From assembly GCF_001553265.1 (NCBI RefSeq), contig NZ_KQ960644.1, positions 1 through 54,616 of the forward strand: a stretch of 54,616 bases of DNA, read 5' to 3'. The notes under the pieces were generated by a model. It searched no databases. It worked only from the letters and a program-made list of their open reading frames with translations, and was not told the origin of the DNA. Within the stretch, counting starts at the first letter, position 1. Each line of letters opens with the position of its first letter. This stretch comes from Prevotella sp. DNF00663. Lineage in GTDB: Bacteria > Bacteroidota > Bacteroidia > Bacteroidales > Bacteroidaceae. This document shows positions 7,714 to 17,033 of this stretch, one piece after another. Both the position numbers and the translations under genes were made by a program.

Positions 7714-9586
7714 GTTGCGAGACAGAGACCAAGTGGTTGCCGGCAGTGTGCTTGTTTATGGCGGAACGACCGAAGGGAGGATTGCTGTGCAGGTGTTGGA
7801 AGAAGCCGGACGAACATTTTATTATTCTACAAGAACCGACTCGCAAGAGGTGACATTACACCATGGTACTAGATTGGTTGGTGTAATGACACATAAGGAG
7901 AAGATTACTTTTTGCGAAAATCATGATATTCGTCTCGTCATAGATGCTACGCATCCTTTTGCGGAACACATCCATGAGTCTATAGTGCGATTGGTTAGCG
8001 AATTGGAAATACCTTTAATACGCTTTGATAGAAAATCTATAAATCAAAGCTTAAATGTTTGTTGGATAGATAGTTATGCCTCTTTTGTACAAGAGATAAA
8101 ATTGTTAGAGATGCAATCTCAGAAAACTGTTGTTTTGTCTCTTTGTGGAGTCTCTGCTGTCAAAGAACTTCATACTTTAGAGAGTGTGGCAAATGTGCAT
8201 TATCGGATACTCAATACGCCTGCAAGCAAAGAAAAGGCTTTGGCTGATGGAGCTGATGAGAGCCATCTATATGATAGTCAGGAGGAACTGGAACCGCTCT
8301 TGGAACGGCTGCGTCCGGACATTATCGTTATCAAAGAAAGTGGAAGTTCTGGTGGATTCCAGCAAAAGGTAGAGGCGGCTTTACGCATAGGTTGTAAAGT
8401 ATATGCTATTAAACGTCCCGATTATCATGCTGTGTTGTCTCGTTTTCGAATACCGAAGAGTTGTTATCAGATAGTGAATGGCCCCTATGGACTACGACGT
8501 GCAACCGAAAAACTCTTCCCCAATTTCTTTGAATTGAAGAGTGGGCTCACTACAGGAACATATGCGACGGTAGCCGCTATCGGTGCTTGTAGACGTTTAT
8601 TGCAATTAGATGAAGCTCCCATTGCGAGTGTTAAAGTTGTCATTCCGAACGGTGAATCGCTCTCTGTACCTATATATGATGGTGAGGATGAAAGCGGAAA
8701 AGTTTATTGTATGTGTATAAAAGATAGCGGGGATGATCCTGATGTAACCAACGGATTGGAGGTTTGTGCCTACGTAGAGGTTGATGCTACTGCCAAAGGA
8801 CAACCGGATGATATTGCAATAGATGGTGGAGTAGGGGTTGGCATAATTACCCTGCCGGGATTTGATACGCTGCCCGGTGAGCCAGCTATCAATAAAGTGC
8901 CACAACAGATGATTCGACAAAACCTGCGATTGTTGACTGATGAACCATTACGTGTGACGATTAGCGTGCCTCGTGGAGAGGAAATTGCCGGTCGGACTTT
9001 TAATCCCAGACTTGGAATAAAGGGAGGAATAAGCATTGTAGGAGTGTCGGGGATTATCAAACCATTCTCAAAAGAGGGTTTTCTAAATTCTATTCGTAAG
9101 TGTATGCATGTTGCTAGAGCTACAGATTGTGACCATGTCGTCATCAATAGTGGGGCAAAGAGTGAGCGATATGTAAAGGCTTTTTATCCACATTTGCCCT
9201 CACAAGTGTTTGTAGAATATGGAAATTTCATAGGGGATACAATTAAAATGGCTGCTGATGAGGGATTCACTAAACTCTCATTGGGTATTATGCTGGGAAA
9301 AGCGGTGAAACTAGCGGCTGGTCATCTAGATACACATAGCAAGCATTCTACAATGGACAAGGCTTTTATTGCGTCGATGATGGTAGAAGCCCGTTGTGGA
9401 AAAGAGGTATTAGAAGCACTTGACAAAATCAAATTGGCTAGAGAGTTATGGAAAATTATGCCTCAATCGGATGTGCAGAACTTTGTGAATGTAGTTCGCA
9501 GATATTGTTTATTATATTGTGAACCGTTAGCTCCGGACTGTGAGGTGGAACTCTTGTTAATAGACAATGATGGTCGAATTTGGTAG
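7700..9586 (+). CDS. cobK-cbiD: Precorrin-6A reductase / cobalt-precorrin-5B C1-methyltransferase fusion
   Basis: The N-terminal about 250 residues are CobK/CbiJ, the NAD(P)H-dependent reductase of precorrin-6A: VLVYGGTTEGR at the start and the family motif DATHPFAEHIHES. From about residue 272 the chain is CbiD, which methylates C1: LKSGLTTGTYATVAA, then NSGAKSERYVKAFYPHLP and LGKAVKLAAGHLDTHSKHS. CbiD and CbiG together indicate the anaerobic pathway. An earlier in-frame ATG exists at 7661, but 7700 leaves a short 14-nt overlap with CbiG-CobM and fits the family start better. Its end lies 9 bp from the convergent permease gene. Confidence 0.9.
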   Translation: MQNPELRDRDQVVAGSVLVYGGTTEGRIAVQVLEEAGRTFYYSTRTDSQEVTLHHGTRLVGVMTHKEKITFCENHDIRLVIDATHPFAEHIHESIVRLVSELEIPLIRFDRKSINQSLNVCWIDSYASFVQEIKLLEMQSQKTVVLSLCGVSAVKELHTLESVANVHYRILNTPASKEKALADGADESHLYDSQEELEPLLERLRPDIIVIKESGSSGGFQQKVEAALRIGCKVYAIKRPDYHAVLSRFRIPKSCYQIVNGPYGLRRATEKLFPNFFELKSGLTTGTYATVAAIGACRRLLQLDEAPIASVKVVIPNGESLSVPIYDGEDESGKVYCMCIKDSGDDPDVTNGLEVCAYVEVDATAKGQPDDIAIDGGVGVGIITLPGFDTLPGEPAINKVPQQMIRQNLRLLTDEPLRVTISVPRGEEIAGRTFNPRLGIKGGISIVGVSGIIKPFSKEGFLNSIRKCMHVARATDCDHVVINSGAKSERYVKAFYPHLPSQVFVEYGNFIGDTIKMAADEGFTKLSLGIMLGKAVKLAAGHLDTHSKHSTMDKAFIASMMVEARCGKEVLEALDKIKLARELWKIMPQSDVQNFVNVVRRYCLLYCEPLAPDCEVELLLIDNDGRIW

Positions 9587-9595
9587 AATGGAGTC

Positions 9596-10621
9596 TTAGT
9601 ACTTTCGTTGTCTAGAGAAAATGATGGAGGCAACGATGGGTGCACCGACTAAAGCTGTGACCGAATTGACGGGTAAAGCCCCTTCGATACCGGGGAAACG
9701 TACCAAAAGATTACAGACAAGAGCTAGTAGACTACCTGTTAACATGGTTGCAGGCAGGAGTATACGGTGGTCGGATGTCTGGAAGATAGAGCGACAAAGG
9801 TGGGGGACGGCCAAACCTATGAACATGATAGGACCGCAATATGCCGTAATGATAGCAACGAGTACGCCACTCGCAATAATAACTAAAGTGCGGGCACGCC
9901 GTACATTCAGTCCTAAATTTCGTGCATAGTCATCACCCAGTAGAAGCAAATTGAGCGTCTTAACCATTAGCAATTGTAAAGGTAATAGAATACCCATGAT
10001 ACATACAAAGAGCCACATCTCGCCACCACTGACACGAGCAAAGCTGCCCAACCCCCATACTACGAATGCTTTGACGTCTTCTTCGGGCGAAAAGAACTTT
10101 AATACTCCGATGATGGCTGTGGCTAGATAACCAATCATGACACCTATGATGAGAAGTGTTACGCTGCCTTGTACCTTCTGAGATACGGCTACGATAAGTG
10201 CCATAACTGCCAATGATCCAATGATGGCAGCTGATGTCATGGCTACATCGCCAAAGATACCAAGTCGGCTGAGAGCTACACCTCCGATGGAACCTGATAA
10301 TAAGACAACGAAAGCAACGCCTAGACTGGCTCCGCTGGAGATGCCTAATACAGATGGACCAGCCAATGGATTGCGGAAAATAGTTTGCATCTGTAGACCG
10401 CTTACAGCCAATCCTGCACCGGCAACAAGTGCCACCATTGCCTGTGGAATACGTGATTTGAGAACGATGTTTCGGGAGATAATCCCTACATCTTGCCCAT
10501 CTACTAAGAGGTGATAGACGTCATTGAAAGGAACATGCACTGAACCAATCATGACATTGAGAATCCAAAGCAGGATAATCAGTAGGAATATAAGGACAAA
10601 TATGATGAGATGCTTGTTCAA
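9596..10621 (-). CDS. btuC: FecCD/BtuC family ABC transporter permease
   Basis: A 341-residue, roughly ten-helix permease of the vitamin B12/ferric siderophore importers. It has the expected FRNPLAGPSVLGISSGASLG segment near residues 82-101 and the PHLCRSIF coupling region near 278. It lies 13 bp downstream of the binding lipoprotein gene, so the two are probably cotranscribed. The proximity to the corrin operon suggests import of cobalamin or cobinamide, but sequence alone does not exclude a siderophore or haem. The ATPase gene normally found next (btuD/fecE) is not here: the following gene runs in the opposite direction. Confidence 0.85.
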   Translation of the reverse strand: MNKHLIIFVLIFLLIILLWILNVMIGSVHVPFNDVYHLLVDGQDVGIISRNIVLKSRIPQAMVALVAGAGLAVSGLQMQTIFRNPLAGPSVLGISSGASLGVAFVVLLSGSIGGVALSRLGIFGDVAMTSAAIIGSLAVMALIVAVSQKVQGSVTLLIIGVMIGYLATAIIGVLKFFSPEEDVKAFVVWGLGSFARVSGGEMWLFVCIMGILLPLQLLMVKTLNLLLLGDDYARNLGLNVRRARTLVIIASGVLVAIITAYCGPIMFIGLAVPHLCRSIFQTSDHRILLPATMLTGSLLALVCNLLVRFPGIEGALPVNSVTALVGAPIVASIIFSRQRKY

Positions 10622-10634
10622 ATGAGCAGGGTTT

Positions 10635-11798
10635 TTATTTCAGAAGTTGATAATATTTGGGTTTGTAATCTTTGAGTAATTCGGGATGGAAGATGTGAAT
10701 GAGATCTTTGAGCAGTATATCCGGCTCGACAGGACTACTTTCATAATAAGGAGATTGCTTCATGTTGCAATAGATGACATGTTTTTTCTGCCATGCTTTA
10801 AAATCCTTGTTACGTGGGTCGCTCTTTGCTAATGCGTCGTAAGAAAAGTGTCCTTTAAAACTGTTAAGAATACGCCAATAGTCGGCATTAGCCCCTTTAG
10901 CATACATTTCTTCGTATTCTAGTGGATAACCTCCGCTGTGTTTATCATGTTGTAGAATGTATTCTGCTCCTGCATCGTGAAAGAGTTGAGCAAGATGGTT
11001 GCGCCCTCCGACAGCAAACCAACGTCCGAAATGCATCTCACCACTCATTACGGTAGGACGGTTAGTAGTCCTTAAGGCTAATTTCTTGGCTTCTTCGTAA
11101 CGCTGTACGATTGCGTTGAATAGCGAGTCGGCTTCTCTTTCCTTTCCTATAAATAGTCCAACAAATTTTAACCATTCTGCTTGACCGAGTGGAGTTTCCT
11201 CTTTATATCCTAAGTGTGGAATCAAGACGACACTGGTTTGTTTGATAGCGTCATATCCCCCACGCTTAAATGGAGAGATAAAGATGAGTTGTGGATCGGC
11301 TGCTATAATCTTTTCGTTGTCGAAATTGCCCTCGTGCCCAATTTTAACTATGTTACCAGCCTTTACAAGTTGTTTGACTTCTTGGTTGAATAGGTTCTTT
11401 GTGCTTGTGATACCTGAAACCTTATCTAGTGCATGGAGAGCAATAAAATCGGCCAACTGTAGAGTTGTCATGGCAATACAGCGAGTGATAGGAACTTCAA
11501 TACGGGTGTATCCGGCTGGATTTTTTATCTCTGTTCCTCTTGGAATTAAGGCGAATTTGTAGTCTGTGGGCATTTCTTCAACACCTTTCATCGCCTTTAT
11601 TGGCTTCACTTCAACGAGTTTTACGCCATTAGGGAGACTTTGTACGCTAAACCCTTGAGCGTAGTTGATATGAGTGGTATCGCTCGTTTCTGATTCAATG
11701 TTCTTATTGCTGATAGTTTGTTTATTACTTCCTTTGCAAGCAATAAATAATAAGGATGTAAATAACAAGACATATGTGGCATATTTGTTCATATTCAT
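10635..11798 (-). CDS. btuF: ABC transporter substrate-binding lipoprotein, BtuF/FecB-like
   Basis: A 387-residue periplasm-facing lipoprotein. The signal peptide is followed by a lipobox LLFIAC (Cys near residue 21). The mature part has the two-lobe class III binding-protein pattern: ITRCIAMTTLQLADFIALHA (lobe 1) and TVMSGEMHFGRWFAVGGRNHLAQLFHDAG (lobe 2). Length suits the longer Bacteroidota members. It precedes the permease by 13 bp. The ligand is inferred as a corrinoid only from the neighbourhood. A -7 box lies at 11818-11825. Confidence 0.85.
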   Translation of the reverse strand: MNMNKYATYVLLFTSLLFIACKGSNKQTISNKNIESETSDTTHINYAQGFSVQSLPNGVKLVEVKPIKAMKGVEEMPTDYKFALIPRGTEIKNPAGYTRIEVPITRCIAMTTLQLADFIALHALDKVSGITSTKNLFNQEVKQLVKAGNIVKIGHEGNFDNEKIIAADPQLIFISPFKRGGYDAIKQTSVVLIPHLGYKEETPLGQAEWLKFVGLFIGKEREADSLFNAIVQRYEEAKKLALRTTNRPTVMSGEMHFGRWFAVGGRNHLAQLFHDAGAEYILQHDKHSGGYPLEYEEMYAKGANADYWRILNSFKGHFSYDALAKSDPRNKDFKAWQKKHVIYCNMKQSPYYESSPVEPDILLKDLIHIFHPELLKDYKPKYYQLLK

Positions 11799-11817
11799 TG
11801 TATTCTTATATTATTCG

Positions 11818-11825
11818 CAAAATTA
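11818..11825 (-). promoter_or_regulatory. -7 box of the binding-protein/permease operon
   Basis: CAAAATTA on the plus strand is TAATTTTG on the minus strand, 20 nt before the start codon. The leader is too short to hold a cobalamin riboswitch. Confidence 0.5.
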
Positions 11826-11965
11826 GCAAAAAAAATGATTTTAGGTATATGTAGACGTATATTTTGGGTAGTTGTATCTATATTGGAATGCGAAAGGAGA
11901 TACTAAAAATGCCGCTTTTTTACATAAATTTATAGGTCAGATGCGCTTGTTATATGTTTTTTCTA

Positions 11966-11973
11966 TACCTTTG
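11966..11973 (+). promoter_or_regulatory. -7 box for the DASS transporter
   Basis: TACCTTTG matches TAnnTTTG, 43 nt before the start codon at 12017. Confidence 0.5.
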
Positions 11974-12016
11974 CCAGCATGTCTAAATCTAATTATTAAC
12001 TAATTAACAATCTATT

Positions 12017-13483
12017 ATGCAAGAAACACTTCACAAAGTTTTATCGGGTGATTTCAATAAAACGAAATTCCTGATGTTTGCGATTACGATGCTTGTCACC
12101 GTAATCGTATGGAATCTTCCAACTTCTTTTTTCGGTATTGATGGACTTACTGTAGTTCAGCAACGCGTTATTGCTATCTTCGTCATGGCTGTCTTGCTGT
12201 GGATAACTGAGGCGATTCCCGCGTGGGCAACCTCCGTTTGTATTATCTTCGTGCTGCTCTTCTTTGTATCCAACAGTTCTTTTAAGTTTTTCCAAGGTGC
12301 AGAAGGGCAGTATGGACAGTTGCTTGACTCTGTGGGTATCATGGCTTGCTTTGCCGATCCAACAATTATTCTGTTCTTAGGTGGTTTTGTTTTGGCTATC
12401 GCTACAACCAAGAGTGGTCTTGATGTGATGATGGCTAAGGCGATGATAAAGCCCTTCGGTAATAAATCAGAGAATGTTCTTTTGGGCTTTTTGCTTATTA
12501 CCGGTATCTTCTCTATGTTTATTAGTAATACGGCTACAGCTGCTATGATGCTGACATTCTTGGCTCCTGTGTTTCGTGCATTGCCTCCTGAGGGAAAAGG
12601 GCGTATCGCTTTGACATTGGCAATCCCTATTGGTGCAAACATCGGTGGTATGGGTACACCTATTGGAACACCTCCAAATGTATTCGCAGTCAAATATCTG
12701 AATGACCCGGCAGGATTGAATATGGGGATTACTTTCGTCCAATGGATGATGATCATGATACCACTTGTTATTGTCTTATTGACTATTGCATGGTATCTTC
12801 TTACTAAATTGTTCCCCTTTAAGCAAAAGACTATCAATCTAGAAATCAATGGTAACATGAATCGTAATTGGCGTACGGTTGTTGTAGCTATTACATTTAT
12901 TGCCACGATTTTGTTGTGGGTATTTGGCGATAAAGTCGGTATTAATGCTAACACTACAGCTATGTTACCAATTGCTGTGTTCGCTTTTACCGGTGTTTTG
13001 AGTGCTAAAGATTTACAAGATATTGACTGGGGCGTCATTTGGATGGTAGCTGGAGGATTTGCTCTAGGTATGGCTATGAATGGAACAGGCTTGGCTGAAC
13101 AGGCTATAAAGAGTATTCCATTCGGCAATTGGAATCCGTTTGTTATTCTTATTGTGGCATGTTTGATTTGCTATGTATTAAGTAACTTCATTAGTAATAC
13201 TGCTACAGCGGCTCTATTACTTCCTATTCTTGCCGTAGTTTGTAAGGGTATGGGTGAAAATTTAGGTGCTATTGGTGGTACAGTAACTGTTCTTGTAGGT
13301 ATCGCAGTCGCTGCTTCTGCTGCTATGTGCTTGCCTATTAGTACTCCTCCTAATGCTATAGCTTTCTCAACAGGGTTGGTTCGCCAAAACGATATGCTTA
13401 AAGTTGGTATCATGGTGGGTGCTATCACGCTTGTACTAGGTATTAGTGTCCTAATCGTATTTGGTAAATTAGGTATATTCTAG
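12017..13483 (+). CDS. DASS/SLC13 family anion:sodium symporter
   Basis: A 488-residue inner-membrane transporter of the divalent anion:Na+ symporter family, which moves dicarboxylates, tricarboxylates or sulfate/phosphate. There are about eleven hydrophobic segments and the two inverted-repeat signatures that form the substrate site: SNTATAAMMLTFLAPV with GMGTPIGTPPN in the first half, and SNTATAALLLPILAV with LPISTPPNAIAFSTG in the second. The substrate cannot be told from sequence; succinate or another C4-dicarboxylate is a reasonable guess in a fermenting Bacteroidales. It is a single-gene unit with its own promoter and a terminator just downstream. Confidence 0.9.
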   Translation: MQETLHKVLSGDFNKTKFLMFAITMLVTVIVWNLPTSFFGIDGLTVVQQRVIAIFVMAVLLWITEAIPAWATSVCIIFVLLFFVSNSSFKFFQGAEGQYGQLLDSVGIMACFADPTIILFLGGFVLAIATTKSGLDVMMAKAMIKPFGNKSENVLLGFLLITGIFSMFISNTATAAMMLTFLAPVFRALPPEGKGRIALTLAIPIGANIGGMGTPIGTPPNVFAVKYLNDPAGLNMGITFVQWMMIMIPLVIVLLTIAWYLLTKLFPFKQKTINLEINGNMNRNWRTVVVAITFIATILLWVFGDKVGINANTTAMLPIAVFAFTGVLSAKDLQDIDWGVIWMVAGGFALGMAMNGTGLAEQAIKSIPFGNWNPFVILIVACLICYVLSNFISNTATAALLLPILAVVCKGMGENLGAIGGTVTVLVGIAVAASAAMCLPISTPPNAIAFSTGLVRQNDMLKVGIMVGAITLVLGISVLIVFGKLGIF

Positions 13484-13521
13484 CAAGATATTAGATTAAA
13501 AAAATATTTCTATATCGTATT

Positions 13522-13560
13522 AGGGGCTAATTCTTTATTGAAGGATTAGCCCTTTTCTTT
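13522..13560 (+). terminator. Terminator of the DASS gene
   Basis: GGGCTAAT pairs with ATTAGCCC around a short loop and is followed by TTTTCTTTT. It is 40 nt after the stop codon. Confidence 0.8.
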
Positions 13561-13756
13561 TGGGTAAAATAATTACTCTTTAAAATAAGAATACATAGTT
13601 CTCTAAACAACATTGGCTCTTTAACTGTAGTTTACATTCCTAAATAGAACATAATTATTTGATTTGGAAAGCATTATAGGATTAATTAATTGTTAAAATG
13701 ATACTGAATTAACAATTCTTATTATTAAGAATCGAACTTCCTTTTTAATTTAATTT

Positions 13757-14021
13757 TATATTTGTATCAATCGAAGTAAAATAGAATTATACGGATACCA
13801 TGTCGCAATCTATCATGAATAAAAACTCCATTTAGATTTGTGTATCATGTATTTGTATGGTATTAGAATATATTTATAAGATGTTAAGTCTGATTGCTAT
13901 AGTATTCAAAGAGTATGAATACTGCATGAAGGGTAGATATTAGGTATTTTATCTATCTGGTTTTTAATTCAAATTGGGATATGGTTGGGATTTCGCCGTG
14001 AGGTGTAATCCCTTCTTTTTT
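13757..14021 (+). ncRNA. Possible noncoding transcript in the 642-bp gap before GH31
   Basis: The gap 13484-14125 has no credible gene. Inside it, TATATTTG at 13757-13764 fits the -7 consensus, and a perfect 6-bp hairpin GGGATT/AATCCC at 13987-14012 is followed by TTCTTTTTTA. A transcript of about 250 nt could start and end here, upstream of the separate promoter of the GH31 gene. No -33 element is seen and the region is very AT-rich, so chance matches are likely. A 20-codon ORF at 13881-13943 is probably meaningless. Confidence 0.3.
13987..14021 (+). terminator. Intrinsic terminator upstream of the GH31 promoter
   Basis: Perfect 6-bp stem GGGATT/AATCCC with a 14-nt loop and a T-rich tail (TTCTTTTTTA). 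Confidence 0.6.
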
Positions 14022-14091
14022 ATATAGTGGTTGGAAAATTATAAATTGTTTGAATCTTAAAAGAATATATATGACTTTGATATAAATATAG

Positions 14092-14099
14092 TATCTTTG
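14092..14099 (+). promoter_or_regulatory. -7 box of the GH31-GH2 operon
   Basis: TATCTTTG, a perfect TAnnTTTG, 26 nt before the start codon at 14126. Confidence 0.6.
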
Positions 14100-14125
14100 T
14101 AGCAAACTATTATACTAAACAATCA

Positions 14126-17032
14126 ATGAAAACATTTAAAACATTTTTTTTGGGGGGTATTATATCTTGTTATGCCTTAAATGTAGCGGCAAAAGGCTAT
14201 GTACAACAAGGTGATAAGTTTACCATTCAAGTAGAGAAACAGTCTTCGGAGAGTCCAAGACTAGTTCGTCTTCAAGTGATTAACGATAAGATTATCCGTG
14301 TAGAGTCTACAAGGGAAACTTCTTTCCCTGTGAAGAGTAGTCTTATCATCGTCCCACAATTGGTGACACCGAAGTATAGTGTGACAGAACAAGATAATAC
14401 GTTAACAGTCACTACAAAGCAGTTGCAAGCAATTGTGGATAAGCAGACTGGCCGTGTACGCTTTTTAACTCGTGATGGTAAGCCTCTATTATCAGAATCA
14501 GAGCCGCAAGGCAAGACTTTTAAACCATTTGTTGTTCCACAACGTGAGATTGGAGTAGGAACACTTACCGATACTCAAAAGAATGGATGGACGTGGCATG
14601 CTGTTTTTGATAGTCCTGCCGATGAGGCTTTCTATGGATTGGGGCAGCATCAATCTGAAGAGTTATCAATGAAAGGTAAGAATGAAGGTTTATTTCAATA
14701 CAATACGAAGATTAGTGTTCCTTTTGTGATAAGTAATAAGAATTATGGCCTATTATGGGATAGTTATTCTTATTGCCGATTTGGTAATCCAAATGATTAT
14801 TTACAGTTGAGCAGTGCTTTTAAGCTGTATGATAAGAATGGAAAGGTCGGCTCGTTGACAGGAACTTACATTTCAAAGGATGGACATAAGTTGGAACGAA
14901 CCGAAGACAGTATCTATTTTGAAAACTCAGAGACGATAGGTAATCTTCCTCAAGGATTTAAACTTAACGGTTCACATGTGACGTATGAAGGATTTGTAGA
15001 GGCTCCTGTTGACAACCTTTATCGCTTTATCCTTTATTATGCCGGTTATATCAAGGTGTTTATAGATGATAAGGAAGTGGTTCCGGAACGTTGGCGTACG
15101 GCTTGGAATCCCAATTCTTATAAGTTTACCTATCCCTTGAAGAAAGGTGTAAAGGCACGTTTACTGATAGATTGGTATCCGGATGGTGATGTTTCCTACT
15201 GTGGATTGCGAGCTGCTGTGCCACAAAGTGAGGCAGAACAAAATAAACTCAGCATTTGGAGTGAGATGAGTCGTGATATGGATTACTACTTTATTGCTGG
15301 ACAAAATATGGATGATGTAATTTCCGGTTATCGTACATTGACCGGTAAAGCACAAGTATTTCCTAAGTGGACATTGGGCTTCTGGCAGAGTCGGGAGCGC
15401 TATAAGTCATCTAATGATATTGAAAGTACGCTTGCGGAATTTCGTAAACGTCATATTCCTATTGACAATATTGTACAAGATTGGAACTATTGGAAACTAG
15501 ATAGTTGGGGAAGTCATGTCTTTGAACAGTCACGTTATCCCAATCCGCAAGCTATGCTCGATAGTGTACATGCTATGCATGGGCGTTTTATGATTTCTGT
15601 TTGGCCAAAGTTCTACTGCTCTGTAAAGAACTATAAGGAGCTGGATTCCAAAGGTTGGATGTATCATCAGGCTGTCAAAGATAGCATTTACGACTGGTTA
15701 GGTTTCATGGGTTCGTTCTATGACGCTTATGATGCGGATGCTCGTAAGATGTTTTGGCGCCAGATGGATGAGAACCTATACACTAAATATAAGTATGGTA
15801 TAGATGCTTGGTGGATGGATGCGAGCGAACCAAACGTCCGTGACTGTACCCCGATGTGGTATCGTAAGGCTTTAAGTGGCCCTACTGCGCTAGGTTCAAG
15901 TACAGAGTTTTTCAATGCCTATAGTATTGTTAATGCCGATGCCATCTATAATGGGCAACGCTCGGTAAATCCTAATACTCGTGTATTCTTGCTTACTCGT
16001 AGTGGTTTTGCCGGCGAACAACGCTATGGAACAGCATCGTGGAGCGGTGATATTGGTACACGTTGGGAAGATATGCGTGCTCAGATGACGGCCGGTATGA
16101 ACTATTCGCTGTGTGGATTGCCTTTTTGGGGCATGGATCAAGGAGGTTTCTGTGTAGAGAATCGCTATATGGCTGCTCAGCAACATTTTGATGCTACGGG
16201 TGAAGAGAATGCTGACTTGACGGAATGGCGTGAATTACAAACACGTTGGAATCAGTTTGGTTGTTTTATTCCATTGTATCGTACACACGGTCAATGGCCT
16301 TTGCGTGAGGTGTGGAACATAGCTCCTGAGTCTCATCCGGCTTACAAAACGATAGTTGCTTATGATAAGTTGCGTTACCGATTGATGCCTTATCTTTATA
16401 GCATGGCAGGTGCTGTACACTTCAAAGATTATACGATGATGCGTGCTTTGGTCATGGACTTTACCAGTGATGCAGCTGTTAATGACATTAAAGACCAATG
16501 GATGTTCGGTCCGGCATTGATGGCTTGTCCTGTCAGTGTGTACAAGGCACGTAGTCGTCAAGTATATTTGCCTAAGCAGACGGGTTGGTACGACCTTTAT
16601 ACAAATCAGTATTATCAGGGTGGTCAAACCATTACGGCGGATGCACCGTATGAGAAAATTCCTGTATTTGTACCACAGGGTGCTATCATTCCTTTCGGTC
16701 CTGAAATAGAATGGAGTGATGAGAAACAGCCCGACTTGATTACTTTGTATGTTTATGCCGGTAAGAATGGAGAGTTTACGCTGTACGAAGACGAAGGTGT
16801 GAACTATAACTATGAAAAGGGAAAATATACTACTATCGCAATTAATTACGATGATAGCAAGCATACTTTGACCATCGGTAATCGTCAAGGAGAGTTTGAT
16901 GGCATGTTGAAGCAGCGCAAAATTAAAATAGTATTGCGTACTCCCGATCAGAAAGTGGCGGGGCTCAATGTAGAACAAGCGCAAGGTCGTGTCGTGACTT
17001 ATAACGGTAAATGTATAACAGTAAAGTTATAA
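14126..17032 (+). CDS. GH31 alpha-xylosidase/alpha-glucosidase with PA14 insert
   Basis: A 968-residue exported glycoside hydrolase (signal peptide with IISCYALNVAAKG). Order: N-terminal GH31 beta-sandwich (about 30-270), a PA14-like insert (about 280-375; VTYEGFVEAPVDNLYRF, then YAGYIKVFIDD), the catalytic barrel (about 410-750) and C-terminal beta domains. The nucleophile is Asp565 in WWMDASEPN and the acid/base Asp642 in SWSGDIGTRW. A PA14 insert in GH31 is the architecture of the alpha-xylosidases that trim xylose from xyloglucan oligosaccharides in Bacteroides ovatus, hence the favoured role; alpha-glucosidase activity is possible. The GH2 gene starts 1 nt after its stop codon. Confidence 0.9.
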   Translation: MKTFKTFFLGGIISCYALNVAAKGYVQQGDKFTIQVEKQSSESPRLVRLQVINDKIIRVESTRETSFPVKSSLIIVPQLVTPKYSVTEQDNTLTVTTKQLQAIVDKQTGRVRFLTRDGKPLLSESEPQGKTFKPFVVPQREIGVGTLTDTQKNGWTWHAVFDSPADEAFYGLGQHQSEELSMKGKNEGLFQYNTKISVPFVISNKNYGLLWDSYSYCRFGNPNDYLQLSSAFKLYDKNGKVGSLTGTYISKDGHKLERTEDSIYFENSETIGNLPQGFKLNGSHVTYEGFVEAPVDNLYRFILYYAGYIKVFIDDKEVVPERWRTAWNPNSYKFTYPLKKGVKARLLIDWYPDGDVSYCGLRAAVPQSEAEQNKLSIWSEMSRDMDYYFIAGQNMDDVISGYRTLTGKAQVFPKWTLGFWQSRERYKSSNDIESTLAEFRKRHIPIDNIVQDWNYWKLDSWGSHVFEQSRYPNPQAMLDSVHAMHGRFMISVWPKFYCSVKNYKELDSKGWMYHQAVKDSIYDWLGFMGSFYDAYDADARKMFWRQMDENLYTKYKYGIDAWWMDASEPNVRDCTPMWYRKALSGPTALGSSTEFFNAYSIVNADAIYNGQRSVNPNTRVFLLTRSGFAGEQRYGTASWSGDIGTRWEDMRAQMTAGMNYSLCGLPFWGMDQGGFCVENRYMAAQQHFDATGEENADLTEWRELQTRWNQFGCFIPLYRTHGQWPLREVWNIAPESHPAYKTIVAYDKLRYRLMPYLYSMAGAVHFKDYTMMRALVMDFTSDAAVNDIKDQWMFGPALMACPVSVYKARSRQVYLPKQTGWYDLYTNQYYQGGQTITADAPYEKIPVFVPQGAIIPFGPEIEWSDEKQPDLITLYVYAGKNGEFTLYEDEGVNYNYEKGKYTTIAINYDDSKHTLTIGNRQGEFDGMLKQRKIKIVLRTPDQKVAGLNVEQAQGRVVTYNGKCITVKL

Positions 17033-17033
17033 T

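Noticed and set aside
12157..13128. Open reading frame of 323 codons on the minus strand inside the DASS transporter gene
   Set aside because: It is the complement of a hydrophobic membrane protein; codon usage is poor, and the plus-strand product has all DASS motifs.
16235..16984. Open frame of 249 codons antisense to the GH31 gene
   Set aside because: No domain-like pattern, and it lies fully inside a well-supported gene.
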